From: Phytoactinopolyspora halotolerans
GTDB lineage: Bacteria > Actinomycetota > Actinomycetes > Jiangellales > Jiangellaceae
NCBI RefSeq assembly: GCF_010550675.1
Contig: NZ_JAAGOA010000022.1
Location: forward strand, 62,001 to 126,000
Direction of reading: 5' to 3'
Length of the DNA: 64,000 nucleotides
The translations under genes were made by a program, and so were the position numbers. Within the stretch, counting starts at the first letter, position 1. Each line of letters starts with the position of its first letter. Of this stretch, positions 46,489 through 54,857 are shown one piece after another. The notes beneath the pieces were generated by a model, which ran no database searches, had not been told where the DNA came from, and was given only the letters and a program-made list of their open reading frames with translations.

Positions 46489-48036
46489 ATGCGACGAACA
46501 ACGCTCATCGCCGCCGCATCATCACTTCTCTTGGCGATGGTTGCTCCCGCCCTGGCGGGACCGTTCACCACCGGCTCGGTGGTCCAGGTGTCGGGCACGA
46601 GCCCCTTCGACGCGACGTGTGGCATGACGCCGGACGGGGGCTCGGTCTTCCTCGACAGCGAGGTCGAACCCTGGGTCGACGTCAGCCCGACCGATTCGGA
46701 CATCGTCGCCGGCATGTGGCAGCAGGACCGGTGGTCGAACGGTGGTTCCCGGGGCAACGTCGCCGGCATCAGCGTCGACGGTGGAACGACCTGGCAGATC
46801 GTCGCGCCGCCGAACGTCTCGGAGTGCACGGGCGGCGAGTTCGACCGGGCCTCCGATCCGTGGGTCTCCTTTGCCCCGAACGGGGATCTACATCTGATGC
46901 ACCTGGTGCTGGACATCACCCCACCACCGGGCAGGCCCGGCGGCTTCGGGGAGAACGGGATGATGGTGCAGATGGTCCCCGCGCAGGCGTTCGCCGACGG
47001 CGTCGTCGATCAGGCCGAGTTCAGCGAGCCGATCCTGATCGCCTTCAACGACGAAGGCAAGCTGCACGACAAGAACTCGCTCACCGCCGATCCCACGGAC
47101 GCGGATTTGGTGTACGCCGTGTGGGACTTCCTCGACATCCCTCCGGGAGCTCTCATCCGGCCCGACCGAGCGGTCGCGCTCGGCTTCAAGGGCGCGGCGC
47201 TGTTCTCGCGGACCACCGACGGCGGGCAGACATGGTCCGAGCCCGAGGTCCTCTACAACCCTGGTGGCATCAACCAGACGATCGGCAACCAGATCGTCGT
47301 CAATTCCGACGGCGTCCTGTTCAACTTCTTCAACGAGATCCTCAACTTCCGGAACGACGACCGAGGGAATCAGTTCGAGTTCAACATGTCTCTGAAGTTC
47401 TCCCCGGACAAGGGCGAGACCTGGCTGCCACGCGGACGGCCGATCCGGTTCGGCAAGATCATGCAAGCGCCCGTGACGGATCCGGACACCGGCGAGCCGC
47501 ACCGGACCGCCGACGTCCTGTTCGACGTCGCCGTCGACGAGAACAGTGGCAACCTGTACGCGGTGTGGCAGGACCGTCGATTCACCGGCGTCTCCGCGGT
47601 GGCCTTCACCATGTCGACCGACGACGGCCGCACCTGGACCGCCCCGGTCCGGGTGGACCAGACTCCGCCGGATCCAGGCAACGCGCTCAACCAACAGGCG
47701 TTCCTGCCATCCGTACACGTGGCAGACGACGGCACGGTTGCTGTGACCTACTACGACTTCCGGAACAACGGCCCTGGCGGCGGCACCGACACCGACCATT
47801 GGTTCGTCCATTGCCATGCGGCCACGGTGACGTGCAGCGACCCCGCCAACTGGAACGCCGAGGTCCACGTCGCCGGGCCGTTCGACGCACGACAGGCGCC
47901 ATTCGCCGGTGGATACTTCCTCGGCGACTATGTCGGCCTGAGCAACGCCGCCGACACGTTCACGCCGTTCTTCACCCAGACCACCGCGACCGACCCGGCC
48001 AACCAGTACTACACCGAGGTATCGCCGGCGCCGTAA
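46489..48036 (+). CDS. Secreted sialidase-fold (Asp-box) protein
   Basis: This 515-residue protein has a signal peptide (MRRTTLIAAASSLLLAMVAPALAG) and Asp-box blocks typical of sialidase-like propellers: SVDGGTTWQIV, RTTDGGQTWSEP, SPDKGETWLP and STDDGRTWTAP. GGGAGG lies before ATG 46489. Asp boxes alone do not prove sialidase activity; the Arg triad of true sialidases was not identified. Probably a secreted glycan-binding or glycan-cleaving protein. Confidence 0.85.
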   Translation: MRRTTLIAAASSLLLAMVAPALAGPFTTGSVVQVSGTSPFDATCGMTPDGGSVFLDSEVEPWVDVSPTDSDIVAGMWQQDRWSNGGSRGNVAGISVDGGTTWQIVAPPNVSECTGGEFDRASDPWVSFAPNGDLHLMHLVLDITPPPGRPGGFGENGMMVQMVPAQAFADGVVDQAEFSEPILIAFNDEGKLHDKNSLTADPTDADLVYAVWDFLDIPPGALIRPDRAVALGFKGAALFSRTTDGGQTWSEPEVLYNPGGINQTIGNQIVVNSDGVLFNFFNEILNFRNDDRGNQFEFNMSLKFSPDKGETWLPRGRPIRFGKIMQAPVTDPDTGEPHRTADVLFDVAVDENSGNLYAVWQDRRFTGVSAVAFTMSTDDGRTWTAPVRVDQTPPDPGNALNQQAFLPSVHVADDGTVAVTYYDFRNNGPGGGTDTDHWFVHCHAATVTCSDPANWNAEVHVAGPFDARQAPFAGGYFLGDYVGLSNAADTFTPFFTQTTATDPANQYYTEVSPAP

Positions 48037-48079
48037 CCCCGCAGTAACCCATCGGCGGCCATGTCAGGCGATCCGCGCC

Positions 48080-48124
48080 GGCCCTGGCCTGGGGCCCGCA
48101 CGTACGGGGCCTCGGGCCAGGGCC
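48080..48124 (+). terminator. Stem-loop after the sialidase-fold gene
   Basis: GGCCCTGGCC (48080-48089) and GGCCAGGGCC (48115-48124) are perfect 10-base arms, with extra GGGCC/GGCC pairing possible in the loop, 43 bases after the stop codon. Confidence 0.55.
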
Positions 48125-48142
48125 CGCCTGGCCGCTGCCACG

Positions 48143-48262
48143 ATGTCACCGCGCGTATCGCATGTCACCTCGCGTATCGCTATAAGCCGCGGCCGGGCCG
48201 CAAAACGATACGGACGGTGACACGGAGAACACACGGTGACACGGAGAACGCACGGTGACATG
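48143..48262. repeat. Two families of 19-bp direct repeats
   Basis: ATGTCACC(G/T)CGCGTATCGC occurs at 48143 and 48162. CGGTGACACGGAGAAC(A/G)CA occurs at 48215 and 48234, with a third partial copy at 48253. The first family carries GTCACC and the second its complement GGTGAC, so the block is also an imperfect inverted repeat. Confidence 0.8.
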
Positions 48263-48423
48263 CGGCGCAGGCGCGACTCAGGATGCGATCGCCGTCACCG
48301 TCCACCGCCACAGCACCGGGCTGCCGATCGAGCCGGCGACACCGTCGACCGTGGCCTCTCCGTCGTACCCATGAACAGGATCCTTGGCACATGTCCCGAG
48401 GGCTCGCGGATTGCGTGACGAAT

Positions 48424-48438
48424 CAATAATCATTATCG
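48424..48438. promoter_or_regulatory. Fur/Zur-family box before the methyltransferase
   Basis: CAATAATCATTATCG is a 7-1-7 inverted repeat matching 12 of 14 positions of the classic Fur-family box TGATAATNATTATCA. It ends 9 bases before the ATG at 48448, which lacks a ribosome-binding site, so the box would overlap the -10 region of a leaderless promoter. Repression by Zur or Fur with metal bound is inferred. Confidence 0.65.
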
Positions 48439-48447
48439 TTTACCACT

Positions 48448-49254
48448 ATGTCGCAGACGCACGAGCAGCCCACCACCCGAGCCTTCGACGCGGCAGCCGC
48501 CGGTTTCCAGGACCTCGGCCGCTATCTCTGGGAACCGATCGGGGCCGCGACCGTGGCCGCGACCGCGCCGCAGCCCGGGGAGCGCGTGCTCGACGCGTGC
48601 TGCGGCAACGGTGCATCGGCGATACCGGCGGCGCATCGCGTCGGGCCGGATGGCCTGGTCGACGCCGTCGACCTGTCCGCGCCGATGATCGACGAGCTCA
48701 ACGCCCTCGCCGGGGACCTGCCGCAGCTGCGATCGCACCACGCCGACGCGACGACCTGGCCGGCCGACGGCTACGACACCGTGCAATCCGCGCTGGGCAT
48801 CTTCTTCTTCCCCGACATGGCGGTTGGCACGGAATGGCTGATCGGCCGCGCTCGCCCGAATGGCCGTGTGGGCCTGACCATCTGGCGAGACGGCGCCATG
48901 GAGGCCGCGGGACACCACCTGCACGCCGCCATCGCCCAGGTGACCGGGACCGAACCCCCGAAGCGGCCGCAGCATCCGATCTTCGCGATCAACAAGGCCG
49001 ACGCGTACCGCTCCTGGCTCGTCGAGCGCGGACTGACCGACGTCGACATCGCCACGCATGAGCTGCGCCTACCCATGACACCGGACATCGCCTGGTTGGT
49101 CATCACCGGCTCAGGGTTCGTCGGCGCGCTGAGCGCGCTCAGCCCAGCCGACGTCGACGCCGTCCGGGACGCCTACCTCACCTCGCTGAGCGAGCAGAAG
49201 GTCGACGAGCTCGACGCCACCACGCTGATCGGCACCGGAACCACGCCCGGCTGA
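48448..49254 (+). CDS. SAM-dependent class I methyltransferase
   Basis: The 268-residue protein has motif I of class I methyltransferases (VLDACCGNGASAIPAA, near residue 47), the acidic end of the next strand (DAVDLSAPMI) and motif II/III-like stretches (YDTVQSALGIFFFPDM, GRVGLTIWRDG). It resembles UbiE/ubiquinone-type small-molecule methyltransferases. The Fur/Zur box directly upstream suggests expression under metal shortage. The substrate is not evident. Confidence 0.88.
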   Translation: MSQTHEQPTTRAFDAAAAGFQDLGRYLWEPIGAATVAATAPQPGERVLDACCGNGASAIPAAHRVGPDGLVDAVDLSAPMIDELNALAGDLPQLRSHHADATTWPADGYDTVQSALGIFFFPDMAVGTEWLIGRARPNGRVGLTIWRDGAMEAAGHHLHAAIAQVTGTEPPKRPQHPIFAINKADAYRSWLVERGLTDVDIATHELRLPMTPDIAWLVITGSGFVGALSALSPADVDAVRDAYLTSLSEQKVDELDATTLIGTGTTPG

Positions 49255-49357
49255 ACGTTGCCGGCCGCACCGTGGCACACGCCAGCTGACCGGTCGACTC
49301 GGTCGTGGCCACACGCCGGATGTGTCACGGACTGAGCACAGGGCAGAATGCTTGTCT

Positions 49358-49906
49358 GTGGGACGCTCGCTGGATCGACGACGCGACGCCGACCTCGTCA
49401 CCGAGGTCCGAGCGCGGCTACTGTCCGTGGTACCCGCCTCCGTCCGTCATGATGTCGAGCGGGCGGTGCGGAACCCGGTCGGCGCCGTGGCCTACCTCAT
49501 CAGGCCCCGGCGGCGCGATTCCGGCCCGGCAGCCCTCGGACCCGGTGGATACGCCGCAGCCGAGGCGCCGAACGTCGCCGGCATGCCGACGGCCGCCCGG
49601 CCCGACGACGCGCCGGCCGTCCACGTGGTCGTCACCCTGCACGCACCGGCCCGAACCGTCGGCGATCACCTCGACGGCATTGTCGACGGTCTGGTCAGCA
49701 CGGTCCGCCCGTTGGACGATGAGCGCAGCCGGCTGGAGGCGTCATATCGGGGCCCGCTGGAGCACCTGGCCCAGTGTCTGCTCATGCTGGGCTTCGAGTT
49801 CGAGGTACACGAACCGCAGGAGCTGTCGACGGCGCTGCGCGTGCTCAGCGCTCGTGCGTTGCGCGCGGCGCGCGACGACGTGGATCTGATCTGGGACGGC
49901 CGTTAG
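49358..49906 (+). CDS. WYL-regulator C-terminal (WCX-like) protein, probably truncated
   Basis: The last 90 residues (VVVTLHAPARTVGDHL, VRPLDDERSRLEASY, LAQCLLMLGFEFEVHEPQEL, LSARALRAARDD) match the C-terminal WCX-type domain of YafY/WYL regulators. A short stretch near the start (VRARLLSVVPASVRHDVE) recalls the segment just before the WYL domain. The DNA-binding domain and the WYL core are missing. GTG 49358 lies 8 bases after CAGAAT, a possible -10 box. It may be a regulator remnant or a free-standing sensor domain. Confidence 0.55.
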   Translation: MGRSLDRRRDADLVTEVRARLLSVVPASVRHDVERAVRNPVGAVAYLIRPRRRDSGPAALGPGGYAAAEAPNVAGMPTAARPDDAPAVHVVVTLHAPARTVGDHLDGIVDGLVSTVRPLDDERSRLEASYRGPLEHLAQCLLMLGFEFEVHEPQELSTALRVLSARALRAARDDVDLIWDGR

Positions 49907-49989
49907 CCGCCACCGCGACCAGCCGTCCGCCGAACCCGAGCAGCTCACGTCCGCGCCGATCGTTCACCGAGCCGTCGCGAACGTAGGTA

Positions 49990-50039
49990 CAGAATAAATT
50001 TCTGACACTATTGACCATTTCATCATTTCCTTCTACTGT
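49990..50039 (+). promoter_or_regulatory. Promoter and operator of the P450 operon
   Basis: TTGACC (50011-50016) and TACTGT (50034-50039) with a 17-base spacer form a good housekeeping-type promoter. CAGAATAAATTTCTG (49990-50004), an inverted repeat with 5-base arms, lies 6 bases upstream of the -35 box and is a candidate site for the RpiR regulator encoded in the operon. The region is markedly AT-rich against its flanks. Confidence 0.6.
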
Positions 50040-50109
50040 CGACGTTACTCGACGCCGGCGACGGCGGAATCCCCACAAGCGCAGCGATGAGCAGCGTTGG
50101 AGGCATCCA

Positions 50110-51348
50110 GTGAAGACGAGCACGGCGACGGAGGAGCGGGACGGCCTTCCGGCCTTTCCGATGCCGAGGCAGGGTCCGTTCCAACCTCCCCATGCCTACG
50201 CCGAGCTACGTGCCGAGCAGCCGGTCGCACGCGTACGGCTCTGGGACGGTCGGGCGGCGTGGCTGGTCACCCGGCATGCGGAGATACGGCAGCTGCTCAG
50301 CGATCCCCGCGTCAGTGCCCGGCGCCAGCACCCGGGCTTCCCGTTCGCCACTCCGGCACGTGCGGCCGCCGAGCGGCACGAGGAGGCCTTCATCTCGAAG
50401 GATCCGCCCGAGCACGGGCGGCTGAGGAAGATGCTGACGCGGTACTTCGCGGTCAGGCGGATAGAGCGGCTGCGGCCGGTGGTCCAGGACATCGTGGACG
50501 GGCTCATCGACGACATCGAGGAGTCGGGGCCGCCGGCGGACCTGGTGCGACAGCTGGCGCTGGAGCTGCCGGCGCGGACCATCTGCCACATATTCGGCCT
50601 GCCGCCCGAGGAGCGGCACTACTTCCAGTCGCGGGACCACCGGCGCAACGCGCTGGACTCCGACCCCGCCGACGTCGTCGCGGCGACCGAAGAGATGCTC
50701 CACTACGTCGATGCGCTCGTCGCCTCGAAACAGCGGTCCCCCGGAGACGACCTGATCAGCGAACTCGTCCGGGACCAGCTCGATACCGGCGCCGCCGAGC
50801 GCGGGGAACTCGTCGCGATCCTTCGGCATCTCCTGGCGGCCGGCCACGACACCACGGCGAACATGATCGCCCTCGGCGTCGTCGTGCTGCTCTCCCACCC
50901 CGACCAGCTAGCCCAGGCCACGACAGACCCTGAGCTCTGGCCCGGCGCAGTCGAGGAGCTCCTGCGCTACATCAGCGTCTTTCAGATCTCCCCGAACCGG
51001 GTGGCCACGGAGGACATCGAGATCGCCGGTGTGACCATCCGAACCGGCGACGGGATCATCACTCCCGCCGTCGCCGCCAACCGAGATCCGCACGCGTTCC
51101 CGGACCCGGACACGTTCGACATCCATCGCCAGGCCCGGCACCACCTGGCGTTCGCCTACGGCGTCCACCAATGCCTCGGCCAGCCACTGGCACGACTGGA
51201 GCTGCAGGTGGTGTTCCGCACCCTGTTCGAGCGGCTGCCCACGTTGGAGCTGACCACGCCGGCCGAGCGGCTGGCCGTCCGCGAGTATCTCCTGCTCAGC
51301 ATCGAAGAACTGCCGGTCACCTGGACGGTTCCGGGGGTGAGCCGGTGA
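50110..51348 (+). CDS. Cytochrome P450 (CYP105-like)
   Basis: This 412-residue P450 has the I-helix motif AGHDTT (244-249), the ExxR pair E283/R286, and the haem-binding loop FAYGVHQCLG with the ligand Cys at 355. A typical helix-C block (KDPPEHGRLRKMLTRYF) is also present. GTG 50110 follows GGAGG; no signal or membrane anchor is seen, so it is cytosolic. The ferredoxin gene starts at its stop codon (TGATG), giving a complete three-component monooxygenase. It lies in an operon with sugar transport and sugar-processing genes, unusual for a P450, which suggests oxidation or demethylation of a sugar or cyclitol. Confidence 0.95.
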   Translation: MKTSTATEERDGLPAFPMPRQGPFQPPHAYAELRAEQPVARVRLWDGRAAWLVTRHAEIRQLLSDPRVSARRQHPGFPFATPARAAAERHEEAFISKDPPEHGRLRKMLTRYFAVRRIERLRPVVQDIVDGLIDDIEESGPPADLVRQLALELPARTICHIFGLPPEERHYFQSRDHRRNALDSDPADVVAATEEMLHYVDALVASKQRSPGDDLISELVRDQLDTGAAERGELVAILRHLLAAGHDTTANMIALGVVVLLSHPDQLAQATTDPELWPGAVEELLRYISVFQISPNRVATEDIEIAGVTIRTGDGIITPAVAANRDPHAFPDPDTFDIHRQARHHLAFAYGVHQCLGQPLARLELQVVFRTLFERLPTLELTTPAERLAVREYLLLSIEELPVTWTVPGVSR

Positions 51349-51551
51349 TGCACATCGTGGTGGACACCGATCGGTGCGTCGGCGGCGGCCAGTGCGTCAT
51401 GGCAGCGCCGGAGATCTTCGATCAGAACGACGACGACGGCACCGTGGTCCTGCTGCGCGCGGACCCGCCACCCGACGCGTCCGCAGCGGTCCGGGAGGCG
51501 GCACGGCTCTGCCCGGCGCTGGCGATCACCCTGGTGGAGGAGGAGCAGTGA
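51348..51551 (+). CDS. 3Fe-4S ferredoxin
   Basis: The 67-residue protein has C10, C16 and C55-P56, the C-x5-C...CP pattern of single-cluster [3Fe-4S] ferredoxins that serve bacterial P450s. The position between the first two Cys that would complete a 4Fe-4S cluster is Gly. It overlaps the P450 stop by one base and the reductase start by four (GTGA). It carries electrons from the reductase to the P450. Confidence 0.95.
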   Translation: MHIVVDTDRCVGGGQCVMAAPEIFDQNDDDGTVVLLRADPPPDASAAVREAARLCPALAITLVEEEQ

Positions 51552-52849
51552 GCGCGACGGTGGGTCACGTCGTCGTGGTCGGTGCGTCTGCGGCCGGTGT
51601 CACGGTCGCGGACACCTTGCGCGACGAGGGGCACGACGGCCGGATCACGCTTATCGGCGCGGAGCCTGAACGGCCATACGATCGGCCGCCGCTGTCCAAG
51701 GATGTCCTGGCCGGCACACGGGAACCTGCCGCGACGGCCCTGCGAACGCACACGCACTACGAAGATCGCGGCATCGAGCTGCGGACCGGCCGTACCGTCG
51801 TATCGGCCGACCCGACGGCGCGAGAAGTCCAGTTGGACACGGGAGAGACGCTCCGATACGACGTGCTCGTCGCCGCCACCGGCGTGGGCCCGCGTCGGCT
51901 GCCTCTCGGGCTGCCGCACGGGCAGCGGCGCCCGCATCGGCTCGCGGGCGTCCACGTGCTGCGCACCCTCCACGATCTGGCGGCCTTCCGGACGGACATG
52001 CTCACGGCACACCGCGTTGTGGTGGTGGGGTCAGGTCTCCTGGGCATGGAGGTGGCCGCGACCTGCCGCGGTCTCGACGTCGGCGTCACCGTGGTGAGCC
52101 GCGGCCCGGCACCGCTGCATGGGCAGTTCGGGGCCACCGTGGGCGGTAAGGTCGCGGCCCTGCACGTCGAGCACGGTGTCGACCTGCGCAGCGGTGTCGG
52201 TGTGGCGGATCTGACCGAGGCACGCGGCCGGGTCACCGGCGTCACGCTGACCGACCGGTCCACCGTCGCCGCGGACGTCGTCCTGGTCGCGGTGGGCTCG
52301 GACCCGCACACCGGCTGGCTCGCCGACCCCATGCGTGGCCTGGATACCGCCGACGGCCTCGGGTGCGATGCCTATTGCCGGGCCGCTCCCGGGATCTTCG
52401 CTGCGGGAGACGTAGCCCGCTGGCACCATCCGGCGCTCGGAGCCCCGGTACGGGTGGAGCACCGGATGAACGCCACCGAGCAGGGCATCTGCGTTGCCCG
52501 CAACATACTCGGCGCCGCCCAGCCCTACGCGCCCGTCCCCTACGCATGGACCGACCACTACGATGCGCGGATTCAGACCTACGGCTTCATGGGCCCACGG
52601 CATCAGTTCGCCGTCGTCGAGGGCAGCCTCACCGAGCGCCGGTTCGTCGTCGTCTACGGGATGCACGGTCGGGTCACCGGTGCGCTGGCGTGGCGGTACC
52701 CCAAAGGGCTGCGTCGTGCGCGTGAGCTGGTGGCACAGACCGCGCCGTGGGCCGAGATCCACAACCGTCGACGCACGTCCGCGGCTATGTCGACAACGAC
52801 GGCGGCGACAACGACGACGTCATTGCACAGTAGAGGAGTTCTCCGGTGA
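51548..52849 (+). CDS. NAD(P)H-dependent ferredoxin reductase
   Basis: This 433-residue FAD protein has VVVVGASAAGVTVADTLR (FAD site, residues 8-25), RPPLSKDVLAG, an NAD(P) site VVVVGSGLLGMEVAA, and the second FAD motif IFAAGDVARW, followed by the C-terminal reductase domain with YDARIQTYGF. It belongs to the putidaredoxin-reductase/BenD-type family. GTG 51548 follows GGAGGAGGAG. The last 20 residues are a Thr/Ser-rich tail that overlaps the start of the regulator gene. Confidence 0.93.
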   Translation: MSATVGHVVVVGASAAGVTVADTLRDEGHDGRITLIGAEPERPYDRPPLSKDVLAGTREPAATALRTHTHYEDRGIELRTGRTVVSADPTAREVQLDTGETLRYDVLVAATGVGPRRLPLGLPHGQRRPHRLAGVHVLRTLHDLAAFRTDMLTAHRVVVVGSGLLGMEVAATCRGLDVGVTVVSRGPAPLHGQFGATVGGKVAALHVEHGVDLRSGVGVADLTEARGRVTGVTLTDRSTVAADVVLVAVGSDPHTGWLADPMRGLDTADGLGCDAYCRAAPGIFAAGDVARWHHPALGAPVRVEHRMNATEQGICVARNILGAAQPYAPVPYAWTDHYDARIQTYGFMGPRHQFAVVEGSLTERRFVVVYGMHGRVTGALAWRYPKGLRRARELVAQTAPWAEIHNRRRTSAAMSTTTAATTTTSLHSRGVLR

Positions 52850-53841
52850 CAGAGACACCGTCCGATTCCATGCCCGGCGGAGCCTCCGGCCCGGCCGGTG
52901 CGCCGGCATGCCTCGACCGCGTCCGTGCGGCCAGGCCGAACCTCACCGGTGCCAGGGCCCAGGTGGCCGACGCCGTGCTCGAGGATCCGTGGAAGATCCG
53001 CGGCGCGTCCATCCAGGTGCTCGCGCAGACCGCGGGCGTCTCCGAGAACGCGGTCAGCCGGTTCACACACGCGCTGGGATACACCGGCTACCGCGAGTTC
53101 GCGCAGGCCCTCTCCCTCGACCTCGGCAAGACACTCGGGCTCTATCACTCTCACCCAGTCGATCTGGTGCTGGAGGCTCGATCCGGCCTCGGCGGACCGC
53201 TCGACCTGGTCCAGCGGGTGATGTCCCTCGAGGTGGAGTGCATGCAGGACACGCTGACCAACCTGTCCGAGCCGGCGCTGCGGCACATCGTCACCCGTCT
53301 CGGCGCAGCGCCGTCGGTCCTGCTCCTGGGCACGGGGACAGCTGCCCCGCTGTGCCAGATGTTCTCGTACCGGCTGGCGAGCATCGGCATCGCCGTCACG
53401 TGGACGGCGGATCCGATGATGATGCTCGCGCACGTCTCACGCCTGAAGCCCGGCGATCTGGCGCTCGGCATCTCCTATTCCGGCAAGTCCCGAGACACCG
53501 TGCAGGCACTCGGATATGCCAAGCAGCGCGACATCGAGACCGCTGGGCTCACGGCGAACCCGCAATCCCCGATGGGTGACGTGGTCGACACGTCGCTGAC
53601 GATCTTCAGCTCGGCGGTGTCTCGCGGGACGGCACAGTTCAGCGCCCGCGTCGCGGGTCTGGCACTCCTGGAGGCAGTCGCCACCGCCGTGTCGGAGGAG
53701 AAGGGTGGTGCCGCTCTGAGCATGCTCCAGGAGCTGGGCGCGACTCAAGCCCAGCTCAATGACCTGCCCACGGACGACCACGACGACGCACACGACGACG
53801 CACACGACAAGGCACACGACGACGGGCGCGGTGACTCGTGA
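52846..53841 (+). CDS. RpiR/MurR-family transcriptional regulator
   Basis: The 331-residue protein has an N-terminal helix-turn-helix of the RpiR type (ASIQVLAQTAGVSENAVSRFTHALGYTGYREF) and a SIS sugar-phosphate-binding domain (VLLLGTGTAAPLCQMF, DLALGISYSGKSRDT, AGLTANPQSPMGDVVDTSLTI). The C-terminus is an Asp/His-rich tail (DDHDDAHDDAHDKAHDD) encoded by 12-bp repeats and might bind metal. GTG 52846 overlaps the reductase stop and has GAGGAG upstream. It probably senses a phosphorylated or keto sugar and controls this operon. Confidence 0.92.
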   Translation: MTETPSDSMPGGASGPAGAPACLDRVRAARPNLTGARAQVADAVLEDPWKIRGASIQVLAQTAGVSENAVSRFTHALGYTGYREFAQALSLDLGKTLGLYHSHPVDLVLEARSGLGGPLDLVQRVMSLEVECMQDTLTNLSEPALRHIVTRLGAAPSVLLLGTGTAAPLCQMFSYRLASIGIAVTWTADPMMMLAHVSRLKPGDLALGISYSGKSRDTVQALGYAKQRDIETAGLTANPQSPMGDVVDTSLTIFSSAVSRGTAQFSARVAGLALLEAVATAVSEEKGGAALSMLQELGATQAQLNDLPTDDHDDAHDDAHDKAHDDGRGDS

Positions 53842-54857
53842 GCACCACGCCACTGCGGATGAGCATCACCGGCGTCGGTCATTGGCACGCACCACGCCAC
53901 GTCGACTCGTTCGCCGCGGCCGGAGCGACGATCACCACGGTGCACGACGACGAGCCGGACGTCGCGAAAGGGTGGGCCGACCGTCTCGACTGCCGGGTGG
54001 CGCCAGGCCTCGACGAGTTGATCGACGAGGACGTCGATCTCGTGCTGGCCATGCCGAGACACCGTGACGGGCCCGCCGTCGTCGCCCGACTCATCGAGCG
54101 CGGCCTGCCGTTCGTCGTGGAGAAGCCGGTCGCGACGCGCGCCGAGTACCTGTGGCCGCACGTGGTCGCCACCGAGGCGAGCGGACAGTTCGCGGCGGTG
54201 CCGTTCATCAACAGGTACAGCACATTCTGGGAACATCTCAGACGGATGCAGGCCGACGGGCTGCTGACACCTCCGTGCGTGGCACGGTTCCGGATCGTCA
54301 ACGGACCACCCAGCCGGTACGTCGACGACGGCGTGGCGTGGGTCCTGGATCCAGAGATCGGGGGCGGGGGTGCGTTGCGCAACCTCGGCCCGCACACCGT
54401 GGACGCCTTCCTGTCCCTCGCCGAGGGTCAGGTCAGCGTCGCCGGTGCCGTGCTGTCCGACCGGCAGTACGGACTCGACGTGGAAGAGCACGCGATCGCC
54501 GTGCTCCGCGACGACGCCGGCCTGACCGGCGTCGTCGAAGTCGGATACAGCGGACCCCACCACGACGGCACCGACCACGAATGGGCCCTCGTCGGGCCCG
54601 GCTCGAGCATCCGCGAGCTGCACAGCTCGGTCGGTGTCACCACTCAAGACGGCCAGGCGGACTTCGTTTCACCGCCGGTCATGCAGCGATATCGCATCTT
54701 CGCCGAGGACGTCGTCGAGCGACTGCGCACGCACCGGCCCGCACCGGTCACACTGCGGGACGCGTGGCGGGCTCTCGAGGTCGTCGACCGCATCTACGAC
54801 GCCGCACACCAGGCTCCGCCCAGGAGCCTGCACGCCGCGGAAGGGGAGATCCCGTGA
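53838..54857 (+). CDS. Gfo/Idh/MocA-family oxidoreductase
   Basis: This 339-residue oxidoreductase has a Rossmann domain that opens SITGVGHWHAPRHVD, the EKP motif (FVVEKPVATR, near residue 98) and the GGGALRNLGPHTVDAF active-site segment. GTG 53838 overlaps the regulator stop by 4 bases. Its N-terminal glycine pattern (GVGHWHAP) is looser than in most family members. It probably oxidises a hydroxyl of the sugar or cyclitol imported by the following ABC system. Confidence 0.9.
   Translation: MSTTPLRMSITGVGHWHAPRHVDSFAAAGATITTVHDDEPDVAKGWADRLDCRVAPGLDELIDEDVDLVLAMPRHRDGPAVVARLIERGLPFVVEKPVATRAEYLWPHVVATEASGQFAAVPFINRYSTFWEHLRRMQADGLLTPPCVARFRIVNGPPSRYVDDGVAWVLDPEIGGGGALRNLGPHTVDAFLSLAEGQVSVAGAVLSDRQYGLDVEEHAIAVLRDDAGLTGVVEVGYSGPHHDGTDHEWALVGPGSSIRELHSSVGVTTQDGQADFVSPPVMQRYRIFAEDVVERLRTHRPAPVTLRDAWRALEVVDRIYDAAHQAPPRSLHAAEGEIP

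Larger units (their letters stand above)
48037..48447. other. Intergenic region with hairpin, repeats and a Fur/Zur-like box
   Basis: No gene is supported. It contains a terminator-like stem (48080), two pairs of 19-bp direct repeats (48143-48262) and the regulatory box at 48424 before the methyltransferase. Confidence 0.6.
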
